Source: Catenuloplanes atrovinosus
Lineage (GTDB): Bacteria; Actinomycetota; Actinomycetes; Mycobacteriales; Micromonosporaceae
Assembly: GCF_031458235.1 (NCBI RefSeq)
Contig: NZ_JAVDYB010000001.1
Span: 7,382,501-7,446,500, forward strand
Direction: 5' to 3'
DNA length: 64,000 nt
Both the position numbers and the translations under genes were made by a program. This document shows positions 28,292 to 36,616 of the stretch, piece by piece. Every line of letters starts with the position of its first letter. Position 1 is the first letter of the stretch. The notes under the pieces are model-generated. The model saw only the letters and a list, made by a program, of their open reading frames with translations, did no database searches and was not told the DNA's origin.

Positions 28292-29111
28292 CCCGGAGCC
28301 CGTCGCGGCCGGAGCGCTTGGCGGAGTAGAGCGCGGTGTCCGCGCGGCGCAGCGTCGAGGCCGGCTCCTCGCCGGGGCGGGTGATCGCCACGCCGACGCT
28401 GACCGTGCGGCCGATCAGCCGGGCCGCCTCGACCAGGCGCTCCGCGATGCCGGCCGCCTCCTCCGGCGACTGCACCTCCAGCACCGCCACGAACTCGTCG
28501 CCGCCGACCCGGTAGAGCTCGTCGTCGTGGCGCAGCGCGGACTTGAGCGCGCCGGCCAGCTCGACCAGGACCGCGTCGCCGGCCTGATGTCCGTACCGAT
28601 CGTTGATGCTCTTGAACTTGTCGATGTCGATGGCGAGCAGCGCGGTGTGCCCGGGGCGCGCCTCGGCCAGCCGCTCGCCGAACGGGCCGCTGTGCCGCAG
28701 CCCGGTCAGCGGGTCCGAGCCCGCCTCCTCGCGCAGCCGGGCCAGCGTCTCCAGCCGGCCCAGGCACGCGGAGGCCTGCGTGGCGACCAGGCCGAGCAGC
28801 GATCGCGTCCGGTCCGGCAGGTCCTCGCCGTCCAGCACGACCAGCGTGTGCCGGCCCACGGTGAGCCGGCAGCGCTCGCCGGTCAGGCCCTCGCCGAGGT
28901 CGCGGACCGGCTCGGTCAGCGGCGCACCGAGCGTGCGCACCCGCACGCCGCGGCGGCCGGGCGTGAGTGCCAGCGCGGTGCGGGCGCCGGAGACGTCGGT
29001 GACCGCCCGCAGCGCGGCGTCCAGCAGGTCGTCGTAGTCGTCCGCGGCCGTCATCGCGATGGTGTGCCGCAGCAGGGTCTCGGGGTTCGGTTCTCTGTCC
29101 TCGTTAGACAC
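28284..29111 (-). CDS. Diguanylate cyclase (GGDEF) with N-terminal GAF-like domain
   Basis: A 275-residue soluble protein. The C-terminal GGDEF domain (about 115-275) has the DPLTGLRHSGPF start, the metal/ribose segment IDIDKFKSINDRYGHQAGD, an intact RVGGDEF active site (about residue 203) and a canonical RxxD inhibitory site (RHDD) five residues before it. It should therefore make cyclic di-GMP with product inhibition. The N-terminal 110 residues resemble a degenerate GAF domain. In actinobacteria cyclic di-GMP controls development. The gene stands alone between TetR and the LPMO gene. Confidence 0.93.
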   Translation of the reverse strand: MSNEDREPNPETLLRHTIAMTAADDYDDLLDAALRAVTDVSGARTALALTPGRRGVRVRTLGAPLTEPVRDLGEGLTGERCRLTVGRHTLVVLDGEDLPDRTRSLLGLVATQASACLGRLETLARLREEAGSDPLTGLRHSGPFGERLAEARPGHTALLAIDIDKFKSINDRYGHQAGDAVLVELAGALKSALRHDDELYRVGGDEFVAVLEVQSPEEAAGIAERLVEAARLIGRTVSVGVAITRPGEEPASTLRRADTALYSAKRSGRDGLRVT

Positions 29112-29187
29112 GTGAGTTGCTCATCCAGCCTGAGTGTGGGTTGACCACGGTACTCATGGAAACTGGACGACAGCTTGGAGTTGAGAC

Positions 29188-29222
29188 GGGACTCACGGTG
29201 ATCGACGATCTCCGTGAGTCCC
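29188..29222. terminator. Hairpin terminator downstream of the LPMO gene
   Basis: GGGACTCACGG (29188-29198) and CCGTGAGTCCC (29212-29222) form a perfect 11-bp stem with a 13-base loop, 8 bp after the LPMO stop (reading the minus strand). Confidence 0.75.
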
Positions 29223-29230
29223 GCTCCGGC

Positions 29231-30349
29231 TCAGCTCAGCGAACAGGTCACCTGCGGCAGGCCGGTGCCGTTGGCGAGGAAGCCGAACGTGGTGCTGCCC
29301 TCCGGCGCTATCGCGCCGTTCCAGCCCACGTTCCGCACCGTGACGGTACTGCCGCTACCGCTCATCGTCCCGTTCCACAGACTGCTGATCGTGTACGTAC
29401 TGGGCAGCGTCAACGTCGCCGTCCAGCCGCCGGACGTGGCCGTGTTGTGGTTCATGACCTCCACCTGGCCCTGCATGCCACCGCTCCAGGTGCTGACCAC
29501 GCTGTAGATCGCCATGCAGCGGTTGGCGGGCTGACCGCCGGTGCCGGTGCCGGTCGGCGTCGGCGTGGCCGTGGCCGGCGCGGTCGGCGTCGGGCTGACC
29601 GGGCGGGGCGACGCCGTGGTCGGCGCCGGCGTGGGCGTGCCGCTGCCGCCCTTCACGCCGGTGACCTCGCCGTTACCGCCGTCGAAGACCACGTCGGAGC
29701 AGCCGTAGAAGGTCTCCTGGCTGTCCGAACGCGACCACACCGAGTAGATGATGTGGCGCCCGCTCTTGCCGGAGGGCAGGTTGCCGGACCAGTAGTAGTG
29801 GCCGTCGTTCGAGCCGACCGGGCCGTTCTGCGGCGGGTTCGTCACCTGCAGGAACGGCGTGTCCGCCAGGTCGTCCCAGGCCAGCGGCTGGCTCGGGTCC
29901 CAGCCGTCGTTCGTGATGTACATGCTGAACGTGCCCGGGTGGTGCGCCCAGTTGCTGTACCGCCAGCTGAACGCGCCGCCGGAGGTCAGGTGGGTGACCG
30001 GCCAGTCGCCCGGCACGTTGAACCCGGAGAAGCTCGGGTTGCCGCCGGAGCAGAGCTGGCCGTTCGGGATGAAGCCCTCCATCCGGCCGGCCCCGTCGGA
30101 GCGCAGCACGGAGAACCAGTTGTAGAGCACGTTCACGCCGCTGACGTCGGTGGCGGCGCGGCAGGCCGAGTTCTGCGGGATGATCTGCCCGGTCGAGTCG
30201 AGGCCGTCCTGCCAGCAGAGATAGGTACGGGAACCGGGTCTCATCATCGCGCCGTGCGCCTCGGCGGCGGACGGTGCGATCACGGTGACGAGCCCGGCGG
30301 CCAACACGGAGGCGGCGAAATACGCGGCCGCCCTGCGTCGAAGATTCAC
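29231..30349 (-). CDS. Secreted lytic polysaccharide monooxygenase, AA10 with C-terminal CBM2
   Basis: A 372-residue secreted copper enzyme that cleaves chitin or cellulose oxidatively. GTG 30349 follows AGAGGAAG and gives a signal peptide ending AEA, so His32 becomes the mature N-terminus, as the copper-binding histidine brace requires. The second His is in NWAHHPGTF (His136 or His137) and Phe in DVVFDGG is the axial residue. A Pro/Thr linker (about 242-270) joins a CBM2 with the typical WSGGMQGQVEVMNHN and WNGTMSGSG segments. It is divergent from a YcnI-like copper-related gene. Confidence 0.94.
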   Translation of the reverse strand: MNLRRRAAAYFAASVLAAGLVTVIAPSAAEAHGAMMRPGSRTYLCWQDGLDSTGQIIPQNSACRAATDVSGVNVLYNWFSVLRSDGAGRMEGFIPNGQLCSGGNPSFSGFNVPGDWPVTHLTSGGAFSWRYSNWAHHPGTFSMYITNDGWDPSQPLAWDDLADTPFLQVTNPPQNGPVGSNDGHYYWSGNLPSGKSGRHIIYSVWSRSDSQETFYGCSDVVFDGGNGEVTGVKGGSGTPTPAPTTASPRPVSPTPTAPATATPTPTGTGTGGQPANRCMAIYSVVSTWSGGMQGQVEVMNHNTATSGGWTATLTLPSTYTISSLWNGTMSGSGSTVTVRNVGWNGAIAPEGSTTFGFLANGTGLPQVTCSLS

Positions 30350-30512
30350 GAAGCTTCCTCTCGGGGTCTTGCTGTGGAGGTGGGAAGCGCAGCTCCGGCT
30401 CGGTGACGCGTCAGCCCCCGCGGCACCACGGCCATTCTCACAAACAGATCGGCAAAGCTCAATCTTCGCGATGGATTGAACCGAACCGGGGGTCCCATCC
30501 GAACTACCCGTC
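30350..30512. promoter_or_regulatory. Divergent promoter region, LPMO and DUF1775 genes
   Basis: A 163-bp spacer between two start codons facing away from each other, with an AT-richer middle (about 30430-30485). A single regulator could control both genes; no clear operator was fixed. Confidence 0.5.
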
Positions 30513-31406
30513 ATGAGGTGCTGGCTCGGCAAGTCCCTGGCAGGTGCGGCCCTCGCCCTCGCGGCGGGAGCGCTCGCACTCCCCACGCCCGCGTCCGCGG
30601 ACGTGACGGTCGACCCGGACGTGAGCGTCCAGGGCGGCGCTCCCCGGCTGACCTTCACGGTGAGCAACAGCAGCCCGACGGCCACGCTCACCCAGGTCGT
30701 CCTCACCATGCCCGACTCGATGCCGATCGCGGAGACGTACCCGCTGTCGATCGACGACTGGGCCCCGACGATCAACTGGAAGCCGCTCGCGCAGCCGCTG
30801 CCCGGCGTGCACGGCAGCAACGTCACCGAGGCCGTGACGGACATCACCTGGTTCGCGATGCCCGGTAAGGGCGTCAAGCCCGGCCAGTCCGCGGACCTGC
30901 TGGTCACGCTCGGCCCGCTGCCCGTCGCCGACCAGGTGGTCTTCAAGATCACCGAGAAGTACGACGACGGCAGCTCCGTGGTGAACGACGCGGTGCCCGC
31001 GGCCGGCGCCACCGCGCCGCGCGCCGCGGCCGTGCTGCGGCTCATCCCGGACACGGTCAGCGACGCCCAGGGCGGTCACCACGGCGGCACCGCGACGGAG
31101 ACCGAGACGGTCGCGTCCGTCACCGACGAGGGCTCGGACACCGGGCTCTGGGTGGGCATCATCGGGCTCGCGGCCGGCCTGGTCGGCGGCGGCGCGATCA
31201 TGTGGCTGTTCGCCTCGCGGCGGCGGCCGGAGCCGGCCGGTGGCGCCGAGCTCAGCCTGGACGAGCTGACCGCACCGCGGCAGGCGGACGAGTCCGACAC
31301 ACCGGACTCGGCGTGGCGGTATCGCGGCGACTCCCCGGAGGAGGAGTCCTCCGCCGAGGAGGACGCGCCGCCCAAGATCAGAGCTGCCGCCGGGAAGACG
31401 TCCTGA
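30513..31406 (+). CDS. YcnI-like DUF1775 membrane-anchored protein with altered N-terminal residue
   Basis: A 297-residue protein: a signal peptide (cleavage after ASA29), an extracytoplasmic DUF1775 domain (about 30-165, with FTVSNSS, LTMPDS and the conserved Trp in DITWF), then one TM helix (about 211-234) and a charged cytoplasmic tail. In YcnI the mature N-terminal His forms a copper site together with a Glu and a Trp. Here the equivalent position after cleavage is Asp30 (ASA|DVTV instead of AHVTV), so copper binding of that type is doubtful. Divergence from an LPMO gene suggests a linked copper role. Confidence 0.85.
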   Translation: MRCWLGKSLAGAALALAAGALALPTPASADVTVDPDVSVQGGAPRLTFTVSNSSPTATLTQVVLTMPDSMPIAETYPLSIDDWAPTINWKPLAQPLPGVHGSNVTEAVTDITWFAMPGKGVKPGQSADLLVTLGPLPVADQVVFKITEKYDDGSSVVNDAVPAAGATAPRAAAVLRLIPDTVSDAQGGHHGGTATETETVASVTDEGSDTGLWVGIIGLAAGLVGGGAIMWLFASRRRPEPAGGAELSLDELTAPRQADESDTPDSAWRYRGDSPEEESSAEEDAPPKIRAAAGKTS

Positions 31407-31425
31407 TCGGTTCGACAGGGCTGTA

Positions 31426-31463
31426 GGGGTGGCCGCCGTCCGCACCCGGACGGCGGCCACCCC
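31426..31463. terminator. Very strong bidirectional hairpin terminator
   Basis: GGGGTGGCCGCCGTCCG (31426-31442) pairs perfectly over 17 bp with 31447-31463 across a four-base loop (CACC), followed by CGTTTCT. It sits between convergent gene ends. Confidence 0.85.
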
Positions 31464-31469
31464 CGTTTC

Positions 31470-32342
31470 TCACCTGGTCAGCAGCTCGCGCAGCTCCTTG
31501 ACCACCACCGCGGGCGCCTCCTCCGCCATGAAGTGCCCGCAGGAGACCGTGCGGTGCCGCAGATCGGCCGCCCACCGCTCCCACAGCGCCACCGCGTCGA
31601 AGCCGAGCGCCGCGCCCCAGTCCTGCTGCAGCACGGTGACCGGCATCGACAGGCGGTTGCCCGCCGCCAGGTCCGCCCGGTCGTGCGCGATGTCGACGCC
31701 GGCCGTGGCCCGGTAGTCCGCCACGATCGACGGCACCGCCTCCCGCGACGCGCGCAGGTACTCCGCGCGGACCGGCGCCGGAATCGCCTCCGGGTCGTTG
31801 CTCCACAGGTCCAGGAAGTAGCCGAAGAAGTCGTCCGCGGTCGCCGAGATCATCTTCTCCGGCAGGCCGGGCGGCTGCGCCATCAGGAACAGGTGGAAGC
31901 CGACCGCCGCGGACGCGCCCCGCAGCACGTCCCACGAGTCGAGCGTCGGCAGCACGTCCAGCGAGGCCAGGTGCGTGATCGTGGCCGGGTGGTCCAGACC
32001 GGCGCGGATCGCCACCAGCGCGCCCCGGTCGTGGCCGGCCAGCGCGAACCGGTCGTGCCCGAGCGCCGCGGCCAGCGCCACCACGTCCGCCGCCATGGTC
32101 CGCTTCGCGTAGACGTCCGGCCCGGTCTCGGCCGGCTTGTCGCTGTCGCCGTACCCGCGCAGGTCCGGCACGATCACGGTGTGGTCGGCGGCCAGGTCCG
32201 CGGCCACGTGCCGCCACATCAGGTGCGTCTGCGGGAAGCCGTGCAGCAGCACGATCGGGCTCCCCGACCCGGCCACCGCCGCGTTCAGCGCCACCCCGTC
32301 CGCCACGGTCACCCGCTCGTACGCGAATCCGTTGATCCTCAT
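31470..32342 (-). CDS. Alpha/beta hydrolase, haloacetate dehalogenase-like
   Basis: A 290-residue hydrolase. It has the oxyanion motif HGFPQTHLMWR, PDLRGYGDSDKP, the nucleophile elbow GHDRGA with Asp as nucleophile, and a C-terminal catalytic His in CGHFMAEE. Asp in GHDRGA is characteristic of fluoroacetate/haloacetate dehalogenases and some epoxide hydrolases, so either activity is possible. ATG 32342 follows AGGGGATGACG; two upstream ATG codons exist. It is divergent from the AfsR-like regulator (95 bp between starts), which may control it. Confidence 0.88.
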   Translation of the reverse strand: MRINGFAYERVTVADGVALNAAVAGSGSPIVLLHGFPQTHLMWRHVAADLAADHTVIVPDLRGYGDSDKPAETGPDVYAKRTMAADVVALAAALGHDRFALAGHDRGALVAIRAGLDHPATITHLASLDVLPTLDSWDVLRGASAAVGFHLFLMAQPPGLPEKMISATADDFFGYFLDLWSNDPEAIPAPVRAEYLRASREAVPSIVADYRATAGVDIAHDRADLAAGNRLSMPVTVLQQDWGAALGFDAVALWERWAADLRHRTVSCGHFMAEEAPAVVVKELRELLTR

Positions 32343-32437
32343 CGTCATCCCCTGACATGTTCGTTCCGACGCCACCGACGATGGCGCGCGCCGATGAGCG
32401 GCGAATCAGCAGCGGACAAGTGCTCTAGATTGGGCGG

Positions 32438-35400
32438 GTGACGGTGACGTTCGGTGTGCTCGGGCCGCTGTCGGCCGAGACCGCCGCCGGTCCCGTCGCG
32501 CTGCGTGGCAACCGGCAGCGCGCCGTGCTCGCCCGGCTGCTGGTCGCGCACGGCCGGGTCGTACCCGTGGACACGCTCGTCGACGATCTCTGGCCGGACC
32601 CGCCGGACCGCGCGGTCGCCTCGATCCGCACGTTCGTCGCCGACCTGCGCCGCGCGCTCGAACCGGACCGCCCGCCGCGCCGCCCGTCCGAGCTGCTGCG
32701 CACCGCGCCGCCCGGCTACGCGCTGCACGCCGACTCGATCGACGCGGTCCGCTTCGCCGACGCGGTCCGGGCCGCCGCGGACCTGCCGCCCGCCGCGGCG
32801 CTGGCCGGCCTGGACGACGCGCTGGCGCTGTGGCGCGGTCCCGCCTACGCGGAGTTCGCGGCCGAGGGCTGGGCCCGCGCGGAGATCGACCGACTGGACG
32901 AACTGCGCGCGCTCGCCGTCGAGCGCCGCGCCGCCGCGCTGCTCGACCTGGGCCGGCCCGCCGACGCCGTACCGTCGCTGCGCTCCCACACCGCGGCGCA
33001 CCCGCTGCGCGAGGAGGCCTGGCACCTGCTGGCCACCGCGCTCTACCGCACCGGCCGGCAGGGCGACGCGCTGGCCGCGCTCCGCCACGCCCGCACCACG
33101 CTCGCCGACCAGCTGGGCGTGGATCCGGGGCCGCGGCTGCGCGCGCTCGAGTCCGACATCCTGTCCCAGGCGCCGGCTCTAGATCAAAATCCTTCAGCGG
33201 TACGGACGCCCGTGCGCGACCTCCCCACCGGGAGTCCCCGGGCCACCACCCCCTTCGTCGGCCGAGCGGAGGAACGCGGCCTGCTCGACGACGCCGCCCG
33301 CACCGCCGTCCGCGCACGCCGCCCGATGCTGGCGCTGATCTCCGGAGACGCCGGCGCGGGCAAGACCGCGCTGGCCGAGGCGCTCACCGCGGCGCTCGCC
33401 GAGACCGGCTGGACCACGGTCTGGGGCCGCTGCCCGGAATACGAGGACGCGCCCACCGCCTGGCCCTGGCTGCAGGTCGCCGAGGCCCTGTCCGGCGGCC
33501 CCACGGCCGATCAGCCCGGCGAGAGCGGGTTCCGGCTGCGGCGCGCCACGTCGGCGCTGGTGACCGGTGCGGCGGAGCGGGCGCCGACGCTGATCGTGCT
33601 GGACGACCTGCACTGGGCGGACGAGGGCACGCTCGACCTGCTGGCCGGGTTGTTCACCGGGCCGGACGCGATCACCGGCCCGGTCCTGGTGGTCGGCACC
33701 TACCGGGCCACGGAGATCACGCCGGAGCTGGGCGCGGCGCTGGCCCGGTTCGCGCGCGCCGAGCCGGTCCGGATCTACCTGGGCGGGCTGTCCGTGACCG
33801 CGATCGGCGAGCTGGCCGCGTCCGTCACCGGGGACGAGGTCGCGCCGGACGTGGCGGAGCGGCTGCACCGGCGTACCGGCGGGAATCCGTTCTTCGCCCG
33901 GGAACTGGCCCGGGTGCTGGCCGCCGAGGGCCTGGACGCGCTGGACGGCGTGCCGGCCGGCGTCCGCGACGTGATCCGGCACCGGCTCGCCCGGCTGCCC
34001 GAGCGCACCCGGTCGGTGCTCCGGCGCGCCGCCGTGCTCGGCCGCGACGTCGACCCGGACGTGCTGGCCGCGCTGACCGATGTGGACGGTGACGGCCTGC
34101 TGGACGCGCTGGACCGCGCGGTCGCCGCCGGGCTGCTGACCGAGACCGGCGGGCGGCTGCGGTTCACCCACATCCTGGTGCGGGACACCGTCTACCGGGA
34201 CCTGTCCGCGCTGCGCCGGACCCGCTGGCACGCCGCCGCCGGCGCCACGCTGGAGCGGCTGCGCCCGGACGACCCCGGCCCGCTGGCACACCACTTCGCG
34301 CTGGCCGGCCCGGACGGCGCACCCCGCGCGGCCCGCTACGCCCGCGCCGCCGCCGAGCAGGCGGAACGCCGCGGCAACCCGCACGAGGCCGCACGCATGT
34401 GGCACCGCGCGCTGGACGCGCTCGGCGCCGCCGGTGACCTGCGGGAACGTCTGACCGCCCGGATGGGACTGGGCCGGGCGCTCGCGGTGGTGGGCCGGCT
34501 GGCGGAGGCGCGCCGGCACCGCGCGGACGCGATCGAGGCGGCGGAGGCACTCGGCGATCCGGAGGCGGCCGCGATCGCGCTGACCTCGTTCGGCGTGCCC
34601 GCGGTCTGGCCACGCAACGACGACGAGGACCTGTCCGCGCGGATCGTGGCCGCGGCGGAACGGACACTCGCGGCGCTGACCTCGTCCGACCTCCGGCTGC
34701 GCGGCAAGCTCCTCAGCACGATGGCGCTGGAACTGCGTGGCGCCCCCGACCCGCGCGGCGACACGGCCGCCCGGGAGGCGGAACGGCTGGCCCGGCGGCT
34801 CGACGAGCCCGAACTGCTGGCGTTCGCGCTGAACGCGCGGTTCATGCACTGCTTCGGCCGGGCCGGGCTCTCCGCCGAGCGGGCCGCGATCGGCGCGGAA
34901 CTGGTGTCGCTGGCCGCCCGGCACCGCCTGGTCACCTACGAGGTGCTGGGCCACCTCATCCTGCTGCAATCCGCCTGCGCCCGCGGCGACACGGACGCCG
35001 CCGACCACCACGCGGGGAACGCGGACCGGCTCGCCACCCGCCACGACCTGCCCATGGTCGGCGTCTTCACCGGCTGGTACGCGGGCCTGCGCCACGCCCT
35101 GCACGGCGATCCCACCGCCGCCGAGGCCGCCTACCGCGCCGCCGCCGCCCGGATGGCCGGCAGCGGCATGCCGGGCGTGGAGGACGGCCTGCTCCCCCTG
35201 GCCCTGCTCTCCCTGGACCCGCACGCCGACGTGGCCGACACCGGCCCGTACGAGCCCTGGGTCCGCCCGCTGCGGCTGCTGGTTCGAGGCCGCCCCGAGC
35301 AGGCCGCCGCCGCGCTGCGCGAGGTGCCGGAGTCGCCGCGGGACCTGCTGCTGGAGGCCCGGCTGTGGCTGCTGGCGCGCGCGGCCGACGCGCTCGGCGC

Positions 35401-35533
35401 GACGGACGTGCTCGCCCGGGCGCGCGACGCGCTGCGGCCGGCCGAGGGCGAGCTGGCCGGCGGCGCCAGCGGCATCCTCAGCTTCGGCCGGATCTCCGTG
35501 ACGCCGGCCGCGTCAGGCCGCCGGCTGGAGTGA
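32438..35533 (+). CDS. SARP/AfsR-like transcriptional regulator with ATPase and C-terminal helical repeats
   Basis: A 1031-residue regulator. The N-terminal OmpR-type winged helix (about 1-95, RGNRQRAVLARLL and SIRTFVADLRRALEP) and BTAD domain (about 100-245) define the SARP family. A STAND-type ATPase follows with Walker A SGDAGAGKTAL (about 301-311) and LIVLDDLHWADE, then TPR-like repeats to the end. GTG 32438 lies six bases after a TAGATT -10-like hexamer, suggesting a leaderless message. AfsR-type proteins activate secondary-metabolite genes when ATP-bound. No biosynthetic cluster is visible here, so the nearest target candidate is the divergent hydrolase gene. Confidence 0.92.
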   Translation: MTVTFGVLGPLSAETAAGPVALRGNRQRAVLARLLVAHGRVVPVDTLVDDLWPDPPDRAVASIRTFVADLRRALEPDRPPRRPSELLRTAPPGYALHADSIDAVRFADAVRAAADLPPAAALAGLDDALALWRGPAYAEFAAEGWARAEIDRLDELRALAVERRAAALLDLGRPADAVPSLRSHTAAHPLREEAWHLLATALYRTGRQGDALAALRHARTTLADQLGVDPGPRLRALESDILSQAPALDQNPSAVRTPVRDLPTGSPRATTPFVGRAEERGLLDDAARTAVRARRPMLALISGDAGAGKTALAEALTAALAETGWTTVWGRCPEYEDAPTAWPWLQVAEALSGGPTADQPGESGFRLRRATSALVTGAAERAPTLIVLDDLHWADEGTLDLLAGLFTGPDAITGPVLVVGTYRATEITPELGAALARFARAEPVRIYLGGLSVTAIGELAASVTGDEVAPDVAERLHRRTGGNPFFARELARVLAAEGLDALDGVPAGVRDVIRHRLARLPERTRSVLRRAAVLGRDVDPDVLAALTDVDGDGLLDALDRAVAAGLLTETGGRLRFTHILVRDTVYRDLSALRRTRWHAAAGATLERLRPDDPGPLAHHFALAGPDGAPRAARYARAAAEQAERRGNPHEAARMWHRALDALGAAGDLRERLTARMGLGRALAVVGRLAEARRHRADAIEAAEALGDPEAAAIALTSFGVPAVWPRNDDEDLSARIVAAAERTLAALTSSDLRLRGKLLSTMALELRGAPDPRGDTAAREAERLARRLDEPELLAFALNARFMHCFGRAGLSAERAAIGAELVSLAARHRLVTYEVLGHLILLQSACARGDTDAADHHAGNADRLATRHDLPMVGVFTGWYAGLRHALHGDPTAAEAAYRAAAARMAGSGMPGVEDGLLPLALLSLDPHADVADTGPYEPWVRPLRLLVRGRPEQAAAALREVPESPRDLLLEARLWLLARAADALGATDVLARARDALRPAEGELAGGASGILSFGRISVTPAASGRRLE

Positions 35534-36616
35534 CCAGCGCGCCTCGATCCACCGGCGTTCGCCCTCGGTGTGTGCGGTGATCTCGACCCCGGGACGGTGG
35601 GCGATCGGGGCGTCGGGCATGTCGCCGATGACGCTGACCACGACCTCGTCGCCGGAGCCGACCACGGTGACACGGGCCCAGGTGGCGGCGTTGCTGAGCG
35701 CCTCTATCGGGGCCTCGGAGAGTGCGCGGCAGGTCTCCACGGACAAATCCGGCAGCGTGCCGACGCGGACCAGGGACACCTCCACGCCGCGGCGTTCGGC
35801 GACGTCGGCACCGGCCCGCAGGCCGTGCAGCAGCGGGTCTGGGACGTCGTCGGTCTCGGCGAGCAGGCGGCGCAGGCGGGCGGCGCCGGCCCGGCAGCGC
35901 TGCTGGACCAGCGGGTCGCCCGGATCGGCGCCGTCGGCCAGCTCGGTGAGCAGGCCGCGGATGTCGTCGCGGATGTCCTCGTAGCGGGCGACCCGGGCCG
36001 CGTGCACCGCCTCCGCGACCGCGCGCCGGTCCGCGACCTCCGCGCGCGCGATCGCGCTCCGGGTGACGGACGCGGCGATGGTGCGGACGCCACCGGCCGT
36101 GAACGCGAAGCCGAGCTGCAACGCCGAACTGCCGATCAGCACCATGCCCAGCCGGGCCAGCGTGATCCGGTCGAGCTGGTCACCGATCGCCAGGCCGATC
36201 ACCACGATCGCGGTGTTGGCCAGCAGGAACCCGACGAGGTGGCTGATCGGCCGCCGCCAGCAGATGATCACGCCGAGCCAGCCGATCGCGCCCCAGGCCC
36301 AGTCGTACGACCGGAGGATCTCCTCGGGCGGGCACATGGCCAGCACGATCGCGACCACGCTCAGCGCCGCGGCCGTCAACGGCCAGAACAGGTGCGGGCG
36401 CGCCCGGCCGAAGATGTCGAGCGCGCCGGTCACGCCGATCGCCAGGTACGCCACCCAGCACACCGCCACCACCCACGGCCAGCGGTACACGGACCAGCCG
36501 AGCACGGTCATCGTGCCGTCGTAGAGCAGGTGCCAGCAGATCGGGATGGCCAGCGCGGCGATCGCGGTGCCGCGCACGTAGCGGCGGGCGACCAGCATGG
36601 CGGTGCTCTCGATCAC
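35513..36616 (-). CDS. Membrane sensor protein with degenerate histidine-kinase ATPase domain
   Basis: A 367-residue protein beginning at GTG 36616, which overlaps the stop of the upstream kinase (GTGA). Five to six TM helices occupy about residues 1-170, followed by a helical region (about 185-265) and a C-terminal part resembling HATPase_c (EALSNAATWARVTVVGSGDEVVVSVIGD). No phosphoacceptor His is visible where the DHp helix should be (ARYEDIRDDIRGLL), and the G-box residues are poor. It is probably a pseudokinase partner of the upstream kinase. Its end overlaps the convergent AfsR-like gene by 21 bp. Confidence 0.8.
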   Translation of the reverse strand: MIESTAMLVARRYVRGTAIAALAIPICWHLLYDGTMTVLGWSVYRWPWVVAVCWVAYLAIGVTGALDIFGRARPHLFWPLTAAALSVVAIVLAMCPPEEILRSYDWAWGAIGWLGVIICWRRPISHLVGFLLANTAIVVIGLAIGDQLDRITLARLGMVLIGSSALQLGFAFTAGGVRTIAASVTRSAIARAEVADRRAVAEAVHAARVARYEDIRDDIRGLLTELADGADPGDPLVQQRCRAGAARLRRLLAETDDVPDPLLHGLRAGADVAERRGVEVSLVRVGTLPDLSVETCRALSEAPIEALSNAATWARVTVVGSGDEVVVSVIGDMPDAPIAHRPGVEITAHTEGERRWIEARWSLQPAA

